From contig CALFBP010000022.1 of the NCBI GenBank assembly GCA_937951625.1, positions 1-49,198 of the forward strand: DNA of 49,198 nt, in the 5' to 3' direction. How positions within the stretch are numbered: position 1 is the first letter of the stretch; each line of letters begins with the position of its first letter. This stretch comes from an uncultured Thermoguttaceae bacterium (GTDB lineage Bacteria > Planctomycetota > Planctomycetia > Pirellulales > Thermoguttaceae). The translations under genes and the position numbers were made by a program. Under the pieces are notes generated by a model. The model saw nothing but the letters and a program-made list of their open reading frames with translations. It made no database searches and had not been told where the DNA came from. This document shows, one piece after another, positions 27,156 to 35,760 of the stretch.

Positions 27156-27971
27156 TCAAAAGACGTTGGCCGGTTCGACCTGGGCCAACTGTCGTTCGAG
27201 GTCGAGGTTCTCGGAGAATGTCACCCGAGCTTGCTCCCCTGCTCGCAAGTAAGCGGTCTTCGTGATCCAAACCCAGCGCCGACCCTGAGAATCGGCTTGG
27301 CCATCGGAGCTTGATGCGAGGACCAGGGCACGGATCGTATACGGATAGATCTTCCCCTCCTGCAAACCAAAAGACACGTACTCGCGGTGAGTGCCGGTTG
27401 TCCGGGTTTCTCGTCCATTGATGTAGACTTTCGCCGCCGCGGGCACATGGATCGACAGCATCCCGCTCTGACCACGCGATTTCTCATCGCTGGTACTCGG
27501 GCTGGCCGTCTTTTTAGGGCTGGCCGGGGCCTTTTCGGGCAAGAGGTTGAACTCTTCTTCGATCGAGCGCGAAGGCCCTGGCGCGGGCGTGGCCGGAGCA
27601 GAAGGTCGCTGGGGGGCCAGCGTCGGTTGCTGAACCTCTGGCGTGATTACGGTCGTAGTAGGAGAGGCATAGGCCACTTCCGTACAGCAGGGGTCCCAAA
27701 TCGTCCAGGTCGTGCAACAATCCCATCCCACCCAAGAGGCAGGATACCACTTGTACCGACCGAACAGGATGCGGCGGAGCGGACCCGGCCGCCACCCCAA
27801 GACCCAGCTCGGCCCCCAACAGGGATCGCAACTCGTCCAGCATCCCGAGTAGTACCACGCAACGGGTTGATACCGACCCCACCAGTGGGCATTCGCTTCC
27901 GGGCTGACTGCCAGCACGGCTACTAACAGCGCCGCGCTGAGCACCAGCAACTTGAAACGTGGTCTCATCAT
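27156..27971 (-). CDS. Exported protein with TIGR03000-type domain
   Basis: A 271-residue protein with a clear signal peptide (KLLVLSAALLVAVLAVSPEANA) followed by a Trp/Cys-rich segment (WYYSGCWTSCDPCWGPSW and later CCTTWTIWDPCC). A Pro/Ala/Ser linker follows, and then a domain resembling TIGR03000: IHVPAAAKVYINGRETRTTG, REYVSFGLQEGKIYPYTIRA, and KTAYLRAGEQARVTFSENL. This domain is specific to Planctomycetes. ATG 27971 is chosen because GGAGG lies nine bases upstream. The Cys/Trp-rich region may form disulfides in the periplasm. Function is unknown. Confidence 0.82.
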   Translation of the reverse strand: MMRPRFKLLVLSAALLVAVLAVSPEANAHWWGRYQPVAWYYSGCWTSCDPCWGPSWVLGWRPGPLRRILFGRYKWYPASWVGWDCCTTWTIWDPCCTEVAYASPTTTVITPEVQQPTLAPQRPSAPATPAPGPSRSIEEEFNLLPEKAPASPKKTASPSTSDEKSRGQSGMLSIHVPAAAKVYINGRETRTTGTHREYVSFGLQEGKIYPYTIRALVLASSSDGQADSQGRRWVWITKTAYLRAGEQARVTFSENLDLERQLAQVEPANVF

Positions 27972-28572
27972 CCTTTTCCGCCTCCTTCTAGTCTGAAACA
28001 ACTGGTCTTGCGTCCTTCAACGTCTAGAAAGCCGGCCATTTGGCTAGCATAACCCAATTGTTCGGTAAATCAAGTAGCCTAGGAAAGGTTTTCCAATTCA
28101 GTTAAGTAGGATACGTGCGACGCATACACCGTCGCTGGGCACATTTTGCATACCGGTGTTAACTGCACTGGCGCGTACTGCCTATAAGATCGTCGGTCCA
28201 TTGCCCGCAGCAGGATAGCCCCATTGTCCTCATTTGCCTATTTTTCACACAAACAGTGCCGGCCTGAATTGGTTACGTGGAGACTTCCGAACCGGATCGA
28301 ACGGTGCGTCCGACACCTGATCGGCAGTCGATCCTTTTGATGGCAGGCGGGAGTCGGCTGGACAGCAAGGCCGATGCACGAAAGATTCGGCATTCTGTAA
28401 AACACCAGCGAAGAGCCGAAGCGACGGCAATTCTGCTCGCTTCGGGCTATCCGCCTTCGCAGAACGTTTTCTGTCTAGCCCGCACACCTGTTTTGCCGCG
28501 CTAACTGGCCTGAAAACACGAGACGGAGAGTTTGAAGCGCGGAGTTCATGGACAGCAAGTCGAACGCCTACT
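27972..28572. other. Gene-free stretch of about 600 bases
   Basis: It holds the promoter region of the TIGR03000-domain gene. The part 28020-28240 is AT-richer than its surroundings. An imperfect inverted repeat lies at 28408-28460 (GCGAAG and GCCGAAGCG against CGCTTCGGGC and CTTCGC). A 117-codon minus-strand frame overlaps it but lacks family resemblance, so no gene is called. Confidence 0.45.
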
Positions 28573-29820
28573 TCAGTTTCCGGCCGATGCGATGTCAATG
28601 GCGTCCAGACTGAGTTCTCCGGTCGCCCCGAATAGGCCGATTCGGACGACCGCCTCGCGGGCCTTTGGTGGCACTCGAACCGTTGCGATTTGGCGTTCCC
28701 AAGGAAACGTCCCCCTCCAAGGGCCTACGATCTCCTCACCCACAAAGGCCCGATTCTCGTCGTAGAACAAGATGCCGAGGAGAGGCTGCCCCTCGGGCCC
28801 GCTGGGGCGAATGTCTTGGCCCCGACGCCAAAGCGAGACCTGAAGCGATTTGACTTTGCGGCCATCAACAGCGAAACCTTGCAGGGCCTGGCATCGGGCC
28901 CCAGCCCGATGGTTGACAAACTTGACATACCGCTCGCCGGACGGGGCCTTGCCGTCGGCGACCCACTCCAACTGCCTCTGGTAATACCACACGGCTGGTT
29001 CCGGAGGATTGCCTACCCCCTCTTCAAAATCGCCGTTCGCAATCCGGGGATTCGTTGGGTCTGGCTGAGCCTGACGAAGCTTCTCCGCCTGACCGGTCAT
29101 GGGCACGAAGTTTGTCGGTCGAAGCGCCTCGACTTCGAGTTTGCCATTTTTCTTCACCAGCAAGTGAAACACCTGCTGATACCGCTCGCCAACGGGGATG
29201 ATCATGCGTCCTCCCTCGCGTAACTGCTCGACCAGCGGCGGCGGCACCTTTTCCGGAGAGCAGGTGACGATGATCTTATCGAACGGGGCATGCTCGGGCC
29301 AACCGAGAAAGCCGTCTCCGATCTTGGAATAGATGTTGGTGTATTTGAGGCGTTTAAAGTCCCGGGCTGCGCGCTGTCCCAGCGGTTCCACGATTTCGAT
29401 CGTGTAGACTTCCTTGACCAGGCGACTAAGCACCGCCGCCTGATACCCGCTGCCGGTCCCGATTTCCAGCACCTTGTCGGTCGGCTGCGGATCGATCTGT
29501 TCGGTCATGTAAGCCACAATGAAGGGGGGCGAAATGGTCTGACCCCAGCCGATCGGCAAGGCCATGTCCAAGTAAGCGTCTTGCCGGAGCTGCTTGGGCA
29601 CGAATTCGTGCCGCGGGGTGTCGCGCATGGCCTGGATCACGCGAGGGTTGGTAATCCCCGCCGCGACGATCTCCTGATCCACCATGCGATTCCGCGCCGC
29701 GGCGGCCTCTTGCCGAGTCTGCGCGACACCCTCAGCAGCAGCACCGAGCCCGGCCAGCAAAGTGAAGCAAGCCAGGCCTGGGAACGTTTTGAACCAATGG
29801 CAAGACGTTTTGCGAGTCAT
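28573..29820 (-). CDS. Exported protein-L-isoaspartate O-methyltransferase with C-terminal beta-sandwich domain
   Basis: A 415-residue protein. Residues 1-34 look like a signal peptide (FPGLACFTLLAGLGAAAEGVAQT). Residues about 40-240 are a PCMT: MRDTPRHEFVP, AYLDMALPIGWGQTISPPFI, the SAM-binding VLEIGTGSGYQAAVLS, and REGGRMIIPVG. Residues about 260-415 form an extra domain (NGDFEEGVGNPPEPAVWYY, SLQVSLWRRG and SLDAIDIA) resembling carbohydrate-binding jelly-roll modules. PCMT repairs isoaspartyl residues with SAM, normally in the cytosol; a signal peptide implies repair outside the cytoplasm or a non-cleaved anchor. The fusion is the odd feature here. Confidence 0.85.
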   Translation of the reverse strand: MTRKTSCHWFKTFPGLACFTLLAGLGAAAEGVAQTRQEAAAARNRMVDQEIVAAGITNPRVIQAMRDTPRHEFVPKQLRQDAYLDMALPIGWGQTISPPFIVAYMTEQIDPQPTDKVLEIGTGSGYQAAVLSRLVKEVYTIEIVEPLGQRAARDFKRLKYTNIYSKIGDGFLGWPEHAPFDKIIVTCSPEKVPPPLVEQLREGGRMIIPVGERYQQVFHLLVKKNGKLEVEALRPTNFVPMTGQAEKLRQAQPDPTNPRIANGDFEEGVGNPPEPAVWYYQRQLEWVADGKAPSGERYVKFVNHRAGARCQALQGFAVDGRKVKSLQVSLWRRGQDIRPSGPEGQPLLGILFYDENRAFVGEEIVGPWRGTFPWERQIATVRVPPKAREAVVRIGLFGATGELSLDAIDIASAGN

Positions 29821-29867
29821 CGGAGCGATCCCTCACCGCGTGGCCAGATTAAGTGTCTATCCCAAAA

Positions 29868-29999
29868 GTTCGCTCTCCCCATGGGAGAGGGTCGGGGTGA
29901 GGGTCCAAGATCTTTGCAGACGACGGGAAAAAACGCCTGCCTTGCAGTTGCCCTCACCCCTGACCCCTCGCCCGCAAGCGGGAGAGGGGAGGTTGTGGG
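29868..29999. repeat. Paired REP-like elements in inverted orientation
   Basis: The first half contains CTCTCCCCATGGGAGAGG followed by GTCGGGGTGAGGGT; the second half contains GCCCTCACCCCTGACC followed by TCGCCCGCAAGCGGGAGAGG. The halves are near inverted copies around a 40-base centre, each with its own small stem (CTCCCCATGGGAG and CCCGCAAGCGGG). The GGGTGAGGG/CCCTCACCC theme is typical of dispersed intergenic REP-like repeats seen in many bacterial genomes. It sits between the divergent genes starting at 29820 and about 30212. Confidence 0.8.
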
Positions 30000-30211
30000 A
30001 TAAGCTCTAAGTCGCCGGTTGGGCAATTGTCGCTATTTCCATAATTATAGGTTGCGAGAGGTCTTATTAATGTACCCCTCGCGCGAGTGCCCCGTTTGTG
30101 GGCGCGAGGTCTCTGTGCGATAATTTGGGAAAATCATTGTCCCAGTATCCCGGAACACCGCTGCCGCAGCACGCAGTCACACCACCGACTCGCTCCCTGT
30201 CAATTCCATCC

Positions 30212-31969
30212 GTGCTCAACGTCGCGTTGAAAGAGGCCGTGCTTCGCCTCGTGCTGCCGCTGGTGCAGACGCCGGGGCAGTACATCGGCGGCGAGTTGAA
30301 TGCGGTGTGTAAAGACCACCGCCAACTCCGCGGCAAGCTCTGCCTCGCCTTTCCCGACGTCTATGCGATTGGCATGAGCTGCCACGGATTGCAGGTACTG
30401 TACGCCATCATGAATGGGCTCGACGACTGGTGTTGTGAACGGGCGTTCGCGCCGGGCGTGGACATGGAGTCGCTTTTGCGCGAGCATTGCCTGCCGCTCT
30501 ACAGTTTGGAGTCGTTCACGCCGTTGGTGGCCTTCGACGTGGTGGGATTCACGCTCCAGCACGAGTTGTGTTGCTCCAATGTGCTAACGATGCTGGACCT
30601 CGGGGGTATCCCGCTGCGGTCGGAGCAACGGACCATGGAGCACCCGCTCGTCATCGCCGGCGGCCCCTGCGCAGCGAACCCCGAACCGATGTCGCGATTC
30701 ATCGACCTGTTCGTCATTGGCGACGGGGAGGAAATGCTGCCCAGGGTCTGCGAGGAATGGGTTCGCTTGAAGGCATCGGACATGGAGCGGGGCGAGGCTT
30801 TGGCGGCCATGGCCCGGTTGCCTCACGTTTACGTGCCGAGTTGCTACGAGGCAGAGTACGCCGCGGGGCGTTTTCTCGGCTTGCGACCGAAACAAGCCGG
30901 GTTGCCGGAAGTCATTGAACCTGCCGTGGTGGCCGACCTCGACGCGGTCCCCCTTCCCACTCGGCCGGTCGTGCCCTACGTGGAATGCGTTCAAGATCGG
31001 ATCGCGATCGAGATCATGCGCGGTTGTCCGTGGCGATGCCGGTTCTGCCAGAGTACGACCCTCAAGCGGCCGCTGCGATTCCGCCGCATCGAGACGATTC
31101 TGGAAGCGGCGAGGGAGAGCTACCAGAACACGGGCCACAACGAGATTTCCTTACTATCCCTCTCTACGAGCGACTACCCACGCTTCGACGAGTTGCTCGC
31201 TCAGCTTCAGGCGGCCTTCCGACCAATCGGTGTTGCCATTTCCGTGCCCAGTCTGCGAATCAACGAGCAGTTGCGAACGATGGGCCTGCAATTGGGCACC
31301 GACCGCCACTCGGGCCTGACCGTGGCCCCCGAGGCCGCTCGCGATGAACTGCGGCAGCGGATCGGAAAGAACATCCGGAACGAAGACCTGTTTGAGGGGT
31401 GCCGCCAGGCGTTCGCGGCAGGGTTTCATCGGGTGAAGCTTTATTTCATGTGCGGTTTGCCGGGCGAGCAGCCCGAGGACTTGGACGCGATCATCGAGCT
31501 GGCGGAGGCGATTTCTGAGTTGGGCAGGCAAGTCAGCGGCCGACTGGCCACGGTGGTCGCCAACGTGTCGAACTTCGTGCCCAAACCGCAGACTCCGTTC
31601 CAATGGCGCGCCATGCAGACTCGGGAGTATTTCCACGAGGCCCATGCCCGGCTGCGCCGTCGGCGCCGTTTGCGGAGTGTTCAAGTAAAATGTCACGATG
31701 TCGAAGCCAGCCTCTTGGAAGGGGTTTTGGCCCGCGGCGACCGACGCCTGGGCTTGGCCATCGAGTCGGCTTGGCGGCAAGGGGCCCGCTTTGATTCTTG
31801 GACAGACCATTTCCGCCCTTCTCTTTGGTGGGACGCCCTGGCTCAGGAACAGATCGACGTCGCCCAAATCTTGCACTCCCCTGCCCTGCCCCAAGATCGA
31901 CTCCCGTGGGACCACATCGGCGTGCGGCAGGGCCGGGCCTATCTCCAGCGAGAGGGAATGCGAGAATAG
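30212..31969 (+). CDS. B12-binding/radical SAM protein, TIGR03960-like
   Basis: About 585 residues. An N-terminal cobalamin-binding-like Rossmann half (AFPDVYAIGMSCHGLQVLYAIMN, then AFDVVGFTL and VIAGGPCAANPEP) is followed by a radical SAM domain. RGCPWRCRFCQS holds the C-x3-C-x2-C cluster ligands (Cys272, 276, 279). FRPIGVAISVPSLRI and GLTVAPEAARDELRQ are typical of the TIGR03960 family. That family often sits beside a DUF2344 partner and ribonuclease E/G, none of which is here. Start is uncertain (GTG 30212 or GTG 30098; no Shine-Dalgarno at either). A double polar octamer near the 3' end encodes HSPALPQ. The substrate is unknown. Confidence 0.85.
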   Translation: MLNVALKEAVLRLVLPLVQTPGQYIGGELNAVCKDHRQLRGKLCLAFPDVYAIGMSCHGLQVLYAIMNGLDDWCCERAFAPGVDMESLLREHCLPLYSLESFTPLVAFDVVGFTLQHELCCSNVLTMLDLGGIPLRSEQRTMEHPLVIAGGPCAANPEPMSRFIDLFVIGDGEEMLPRVCEEWVRLKASDMERGEALAAMARLPHVYVPSCYEAEYAAGRFLGLRPKQAGLPEVIEPAVVADLDAVPLPTRPVVPYVECVQDRIAIEIMRGCPWRCRFCQSTTLKRPLRFRRIETILEAARESYQNTGHNEISLLSLSTSDYPRFDELLAQLQAAFRPIGVAISVPSLRINEQLRTMGLQLGTDRHSGLTVAPEAARDELRQRIGKNIRNEDLFEGCRQAFAAGFHRVKLYFMCGLPGEQPEDLDAIIELAEAISELGRQVSGRLATVVANVSNFVPKPQTPFQWRAMQTREYFHEAHARLRRRRRLRSVQVKCHDVEASLLEGVLARGDRRLGLAIESAWRQGARFDSWTDHFRPSLWWDALAQEQIDVAQILHSPALPQDRLPWDHIGVRQGRAYLQREGMRE

Positions 31970-31975
31970 TCGCGC

Positions 31976-32818
31976 ATGTCAGCGTTTCGACTCCTTGCGA
32001 TCGATATCGATGGCACGCTCGTCAATAGCCGCGACGAGTTGACGGCGGCTACCCGCGATGCATTGATTCGGGTAGGCAAAGCTGGTATTCAGGTCGTTCT
32101 CGCGACTGGTCGCCGGTACAGCAAAACGTTGCATTTGATCGAGCCTTTGGGCATCGCGGTGCCGCTAATCACGGCAAGCGGGGCGTTGGTCAAGGACCCC
32201 CGCGATCACCGTACTTTATTCCGGGCAGAATTCGAGCCTGGCGTTCTCCCCATCGCTCTTCAAACCATCGACGCGGCTGGCTTCGAGCCGGTTGTGTGCG
32301 CGGATACCTACCACGAGGGGTTTGACTTCTATCGGGGCCAAGAGGAGGTGCGTGGTGTCGAGCTGGCGGAATACGTCCGGCTGAACCCAGGGTGTGGTCG
32401 GATTTGGCCTAGCCTTATCACCACCCCACCTCCGGGCGTATTTACTGCCTTCGCGATGGGGACACGACAGCATATGTTGAACCTGGAGAAACTGCTGCAC
32501 CAGACCATTCCCGGCAAACTTTCTACCCATGTCTTACGTAGCCCCAAATACACCGGCTTCATGTGCGAGATTGCCCCCCATGGGGTGACTAAATGGTCGG
32601 CGATTCGCCGTCTGGCCTACCAATGGGGGTATTGCGACCGGGAAATCTGCGCGGTCGGGGATGATGTCAACGACATTCCCATGATCCGAGCGGCTGGTTT
32701 GGGGATAGCGATGGGCAACGCCGTGCCTGAAGTGAAGGCCGCCGCCGATCGGGTGGCCCCTTCGCACGACGAAGACGGGTTGGTGTGTGTGGTGAATTGG
32801 CTCCTCAACGGAGGCTGA
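31976..32818 (+). CDS. Cof-type HAD-IIB phosphatase
   Basis: A 280-residue HAD hydrolase. Motif I is DIDGTLVNS with Asp10 and Asp12, motif II VLATGR, and motif IV GDDVNDIPMI, followed by GIAMGNAVPEVKAAAD. These define the Cof/IIB subfamily, which dephosphorylates sugar phosphates, nucleotides or flavin and PLP precursors. It starts 7 bases after the radical SAM gene stop and is probably co-transcribed, but substrate cannot be inferred. Confidence 0.92.
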   Translation: MSAFRLLAIDIDGTLVNSRDELTAATRDALIRVGKAGIQVVLATGRRYSKTLHLIEPLGIAVPLITASGALVKDPRDHRTLFRAEFEPGVLPIALQTIDAAGFEPVVCADTYHEGFDFYRGQEEVRGVELAEYVRLNPGCGRIWPSLITTPPPGVFTAFAMGTRQHMLNLEKLLHQTIPGKLSTHVLRSPKYTGFMCEIAPHGVTKWSAIRRLAYQWGYCDREICAVGDDVNDIPMIRAAGLGIAMGNAVPEVKAAADRVAPSHDEDGLVCVVNWLLNGG

Positions 32819-32914
32819 CTAAAGGAGAGGTCTATTTCGGTTGACGCCCAATTTGGCCAAACGCCGGCTTGGGGTTCAATTGGGGATGTTGGTACACACG
32901 AAAGCCTCGCGTCG

Positions 32915-33214
32915 ATGACGATTGCCGAGTTTCAAGATTTGATCCGCCGCATGTATCTTCGCAAGGACGTGGCCCGAGGCGTCGATGGCACCTTCATGTG
33001 GCTGATGGAGGAGATCGGCGAATTGGCCTCCGCGTTGCGTCATGGCACCCAAGAGGAGAAGGCTGCCGAGTTTGCCGATGTCTTGGCTTGGCTGGCGACT
33101 ATCGCCAACGTGGCGGGCGTCGACCTTGCGACGGCGCTCGAGGAAAAATACGGCCGGGGATGCCCCGGCTGTGGGGAATTGGTCTGCGTCTGCCCGGACG
33201 CGGGAAAGCCTTGA
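32915..33214 (+). CDS. MazG-like nucleotide pyrophosphohydrolase with Cys-rich tail
   Basis: A 99-residue all-alpha NTP-PPase-type protein. MEEIGELASAL (Glu32, Glu33, Glu36) and EFADVLAWL (Glu52, Asp55) form the metal-binding helices of the MazG fold. The C-terminus GCPGCGELVCVCPD has four cysteines (83, 86, 91, 93) that could bind zinc, which MazG domains usually lack. It likely hydrolyses noncanonical or excess NTPs. It lies in a plus-strand run, 37 bp ahead of the next gene. Confidence 0.82.
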   Translation: MTIAEFQDLIRRMYLRKDVARGVDGTFMWLMEEIGELASALRHGTQEEKAAEFADVLAWLATIANVAGVDLATALEEKYGRGCPGCGELVCVCPDAGKP

Positions 33215-33251
33215 GCGATCGGCTCCGGGACGAGAAATCGAGGTTTGAAAT

Positions 33252-35663
33252 TTGGGAATCGGCATCGAGTCGTGTCAGCGCGGGGAAATCGCGAAGACAT
33301 GGGTGGTCCTCGCGCTAGGGATTGTTCTTTTAACCGTGGTCCATCGGTGCGCCTCCGCGCAGGTGCCGAGTGACTCGGCTGGGAGCCTCTGGGCGAAAAA
33401 GGCTTCGTCGAGTCCCCTCTCGCCAAGCGAAACCCGCTTCCCCCGGATCATCGGAGTCCGCGTGGGGATCGCCGGACAGTACAAGGCTGGGCTTTGGACG
33501 CCCGTTCGTGTGCTCTTGGAAGGTGGCAAGGAGCCGTGGTCTGGGATAGTCTCGCTCGTGGCGCCTGATGGTGATGGAGTGCCCTGCCGGTTTTCCACCC
33601 CGCAGGAGAGTCCTTGTGCGGTTCGCCCTGATGAACCCGTGACGGTCGAGCTTTACGCGCGTTTCGGGCGCACGGAACCTACGCTCACCGTGGAACTCTA
33701 CCCGCTTCAAGGTGGTTCGCCGCAATCGCAGCGGGTCTTCAAATGCGGCGACACGGAGCCGCCGAGTGTGTTGCGTCGGGCGTTGCGATCGACCGAAGGC
33801 CTGATCGTCGTCGCGGGCGCCCACCCCGCTTGGGCCGAGAAAGTCTTGACAGGGGTACGGCAGCTTGCGGGTGGGCGGGTGCAAGTGGCCCGCGTCACCG
33901 CCTTCGACGAGCTTCCCCAACGCTGGGAGGGGTTCGAGGGAGTCGATGCGGTGGTGTTGGCGACGAGCGACCTGGCTACCTATCGGGAGGTTCAATCGCT
34001 TAGTCCCCAGTTGCACGCAATAGAGCAGTGGGTGCGTTTGGGTGGCTCCTTACTGGTGTGTGCCGGGCGGAATGCCGGGGCGATGGTCGCCGAGGGTGCC
34101 CCTCTCGCCCGATTCGCCCCGGGCCGATTCACGCGCACCTTCCCTCTGCGCCAGTCCGGTGCTATCGAGGCCTATTGTGGCAGCGCAGAGCCAATCCCTC
34201 GCCAGGGACCGGGCCAGTATCTCGATCTACGCGTGCCGCAATTCACGGGCCTTCAGGGGGTGGTCGAGGCGCGGGAGGGAAACCTCCCCCTGATCGTGCG
34301 CCGCGCCCTGGGCTTCGGCGACATTCTCTTCGCCGCCTTCGATTTGGACCAGCTTCCCTTGTTCGATCCCGATTTCCATGCCGGACGGGAGCGTCGCGAT
34401 CGCGGTTGGCAAGACCTTGGCTCCTTGATCGGCAAGTTGTTAGATGCCGAGGAATCGGCGGTCGAGGTGTCCAAGCCTGCTCACGCCTTGCTGCACTATG
34501 GCTTCGACGATATGTCGGGCCAACTGCGAAGCGCCCTGGAGAAGTTTCCCGATCTCCCTGTCGTGCCGTTCTGGATCGTGGTCGCCTTGCTAATCGTGTA
34601 TCTGGTGTTGATTGGACCGGGCGATTATTTCTTCCTCCGCAAGGTCGTCGGCCGCATGGCCGCCACCTGGATCACTTTTCCGCTAGTGGTCGCGGTGTTT
34701 TCCGTGGGAGCTGCTTTCCTGGCGCAGCGATTGAAGGGGGATCGCGTGCGCGTCAACCAGGTGCATCTTGTTGATTTCGATTTGCCATCGGGCGAGGTCC
34801 GGGGGACTTCATGGGCGACGGTGTTCAGCCCCAAGGCCCAACGCAGCGATGTGACCTTCGAGCCTCAGGGGTTTGTTCGAAGTCCACACGCCGGACCGAC
34901 GCCGAAAGGCTCTTCAGGCCCCGCGGATGTGGTGACGGACTTAAAGACGAGCTGGCTGGGATTGCCCGGCGAGGGCTTTGGCGGCATGGACCCGAAAACC
35001 CTTGGCGCGACGTTGTGGAAAGATGCCTACGCGTGTTCACCTGGCCTCGATGCCCTCTGGGGCGTGCCTATGCCGACATGGTCGACGAGGAGTTTCACCG
35101 CCCGATGGCACTTGAAAACCGAACTACGCCCCGAAGCCCGAATTGTCGAGAAAGACCGCATTCCCGTGGGCACGATCACGAACACGCTGAACGTTCCGCT
35201 TTCGGAATGTCTGTTGTGCTACGCGCGCTGGGCCTATCGGCTGGGCGACTTGCGGCCCGGCGAATCGGTGGCCGTGGGCCCGACCAACGAGCGCCGCGAC
35301 TTGACCACGTTGCTTACCGGACGACGTTTGCTGTTCGAGGGCGGCGCACAACGAGCGACTCCCTACGACCGCGGCAGCAGCGACGTGGCCTATATTCTTC
35401 GGGCGATGATGTTTTTCAAGGCGGCGGGAGGCCATCGCTACACCGGGCTGGCCAATCGCTATCAGGGCTTCATCGACCTGAGCGACTTGTTGAAGAGCGA
35501 CCGGGCGATCCTTATGGCCATCGGCCCGATGACAGATTCTGACTCCCCCGTCCCCAGCGCGCGGCTTGTTTATCAAGGCGAGCGACCTGCGGGGGCGAAG
35601 GATCGCCACGTGACGATCTACCGGTTTGTGATTCCCGTCGCCAAGGAGGCGGAACCTCAATGA
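33252..35663 (+). CDS. Large exported/membrane protein, ABC-associated
   Basis: An 803-residue protein. A TTG start is chosen because GAGG lies 8 bases upstream and gives a signal peptide or anchor (TWVVLALGIVLLTVVHRCASA); a GTG at 33303 is an alternative. A beta-rich N-terminal region (VGIAGQYKAGLWTPVRVLLE) is followed by an alpha/beta domain (LIVVAGAHPAWAEKV, VVLATSDLATY and WVRLGGSLLVCAGRNAG) of class-I-amidotransferase-like shape without a visible catalytic cysteine. Two membrane helices lie near residues 440-495 (VVPFWIVVALLIVYLVL and WITFPLVVAVFSVGAAFLA), and a soluble C-terminal part follows. The layout recalls GldG-like auxiliary subunits of ABC-2 exporters. The ABC ATPase 97 bp downstream supports this, but it is inference. 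Confidence 0.7.
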   Translation: MGIGIESCQRGEIAKTWVVLALGIVLLTVVHRCASAQVPSDSAGSLWAKKASSSPLSPSETRFPRIIGVRVGIAGQYKAGLWTPVRVLLEGGKEPWSGIVSLVAPDGDGVPCRFSTPQESPCAVRPDEPVTVELYARFGRTEPTLTVELYPLQGGSPQSQRVFKCGDTEPPSVLRRALRSTEGLIVVAGAHPAWAEKVLTGVRQLAGGRVQVARVTAFDELPQRWEGFEGVDAVVLATSDLATYREVQSLSPQLHAIEQWVRLGGSLLVCAGRNAGAMVAEGAPLARFAPGRFTRTFPLRQSGAIEAYCGSAEPIPRQGPGQYLDLRVPQFTGLQGVVEAREGNLPLIVRRALGFGDILFAAFDLDQLPLFDPDFHAGRERRDRGWQDLGSLIGKLLDAEESAVEVSKPAHALLHYGFDDMSGQLRSALEKFPDLPVVPFWIVVALLIVYLVLIGPGDYFFLRKVVGRMAATWITFPLVVAVFSVGAAFLAQRLKGDRVRVNQVHLVDFDLPSGEVRGTSWATVFSPKAQRSDVTFEPQGFVRSPHAGPTPKGSSGPADVVTDLKTSWLGLPGEGFGGMDPKTLGATLWKDAYACSPGLDALWGVPMPTWSTRSFTARWHLKTELRPEARIVEKDRIPVGTITNTLNVPLSECLLCYARWAYRLGDLRPGESVAVGPTNERRDLTTLLTGRRLLFEGGAQRATPYDRGSSDVAYILRAMMFFKAAGGHRYTGLANRYQGFIDLSDLLKSDRAILMAIGPMTDSDSPVPSARLVYQGERPAGAKDRHVTIYRFVIPVAKEAEPQ

Positions 35664-35760
35664 ATCCGAGGCGAAAGCGAATCTCGCCCGGGGCCTCCGT
35701 TCGCTCGGAAAGGCCCGCCGAACGCCGCCTGTTTGACAAGGACTCTTTCTTTGCTTTTAC

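Noticed and set aside
28245-28598. A 117-codon minus-strand frame in the gap before the PCMT gene
   Set aside because: No motif, no ribosome binding site, and it overlaps the PCMT 3' end. Composition is that of noncoding GC-rich DNA.
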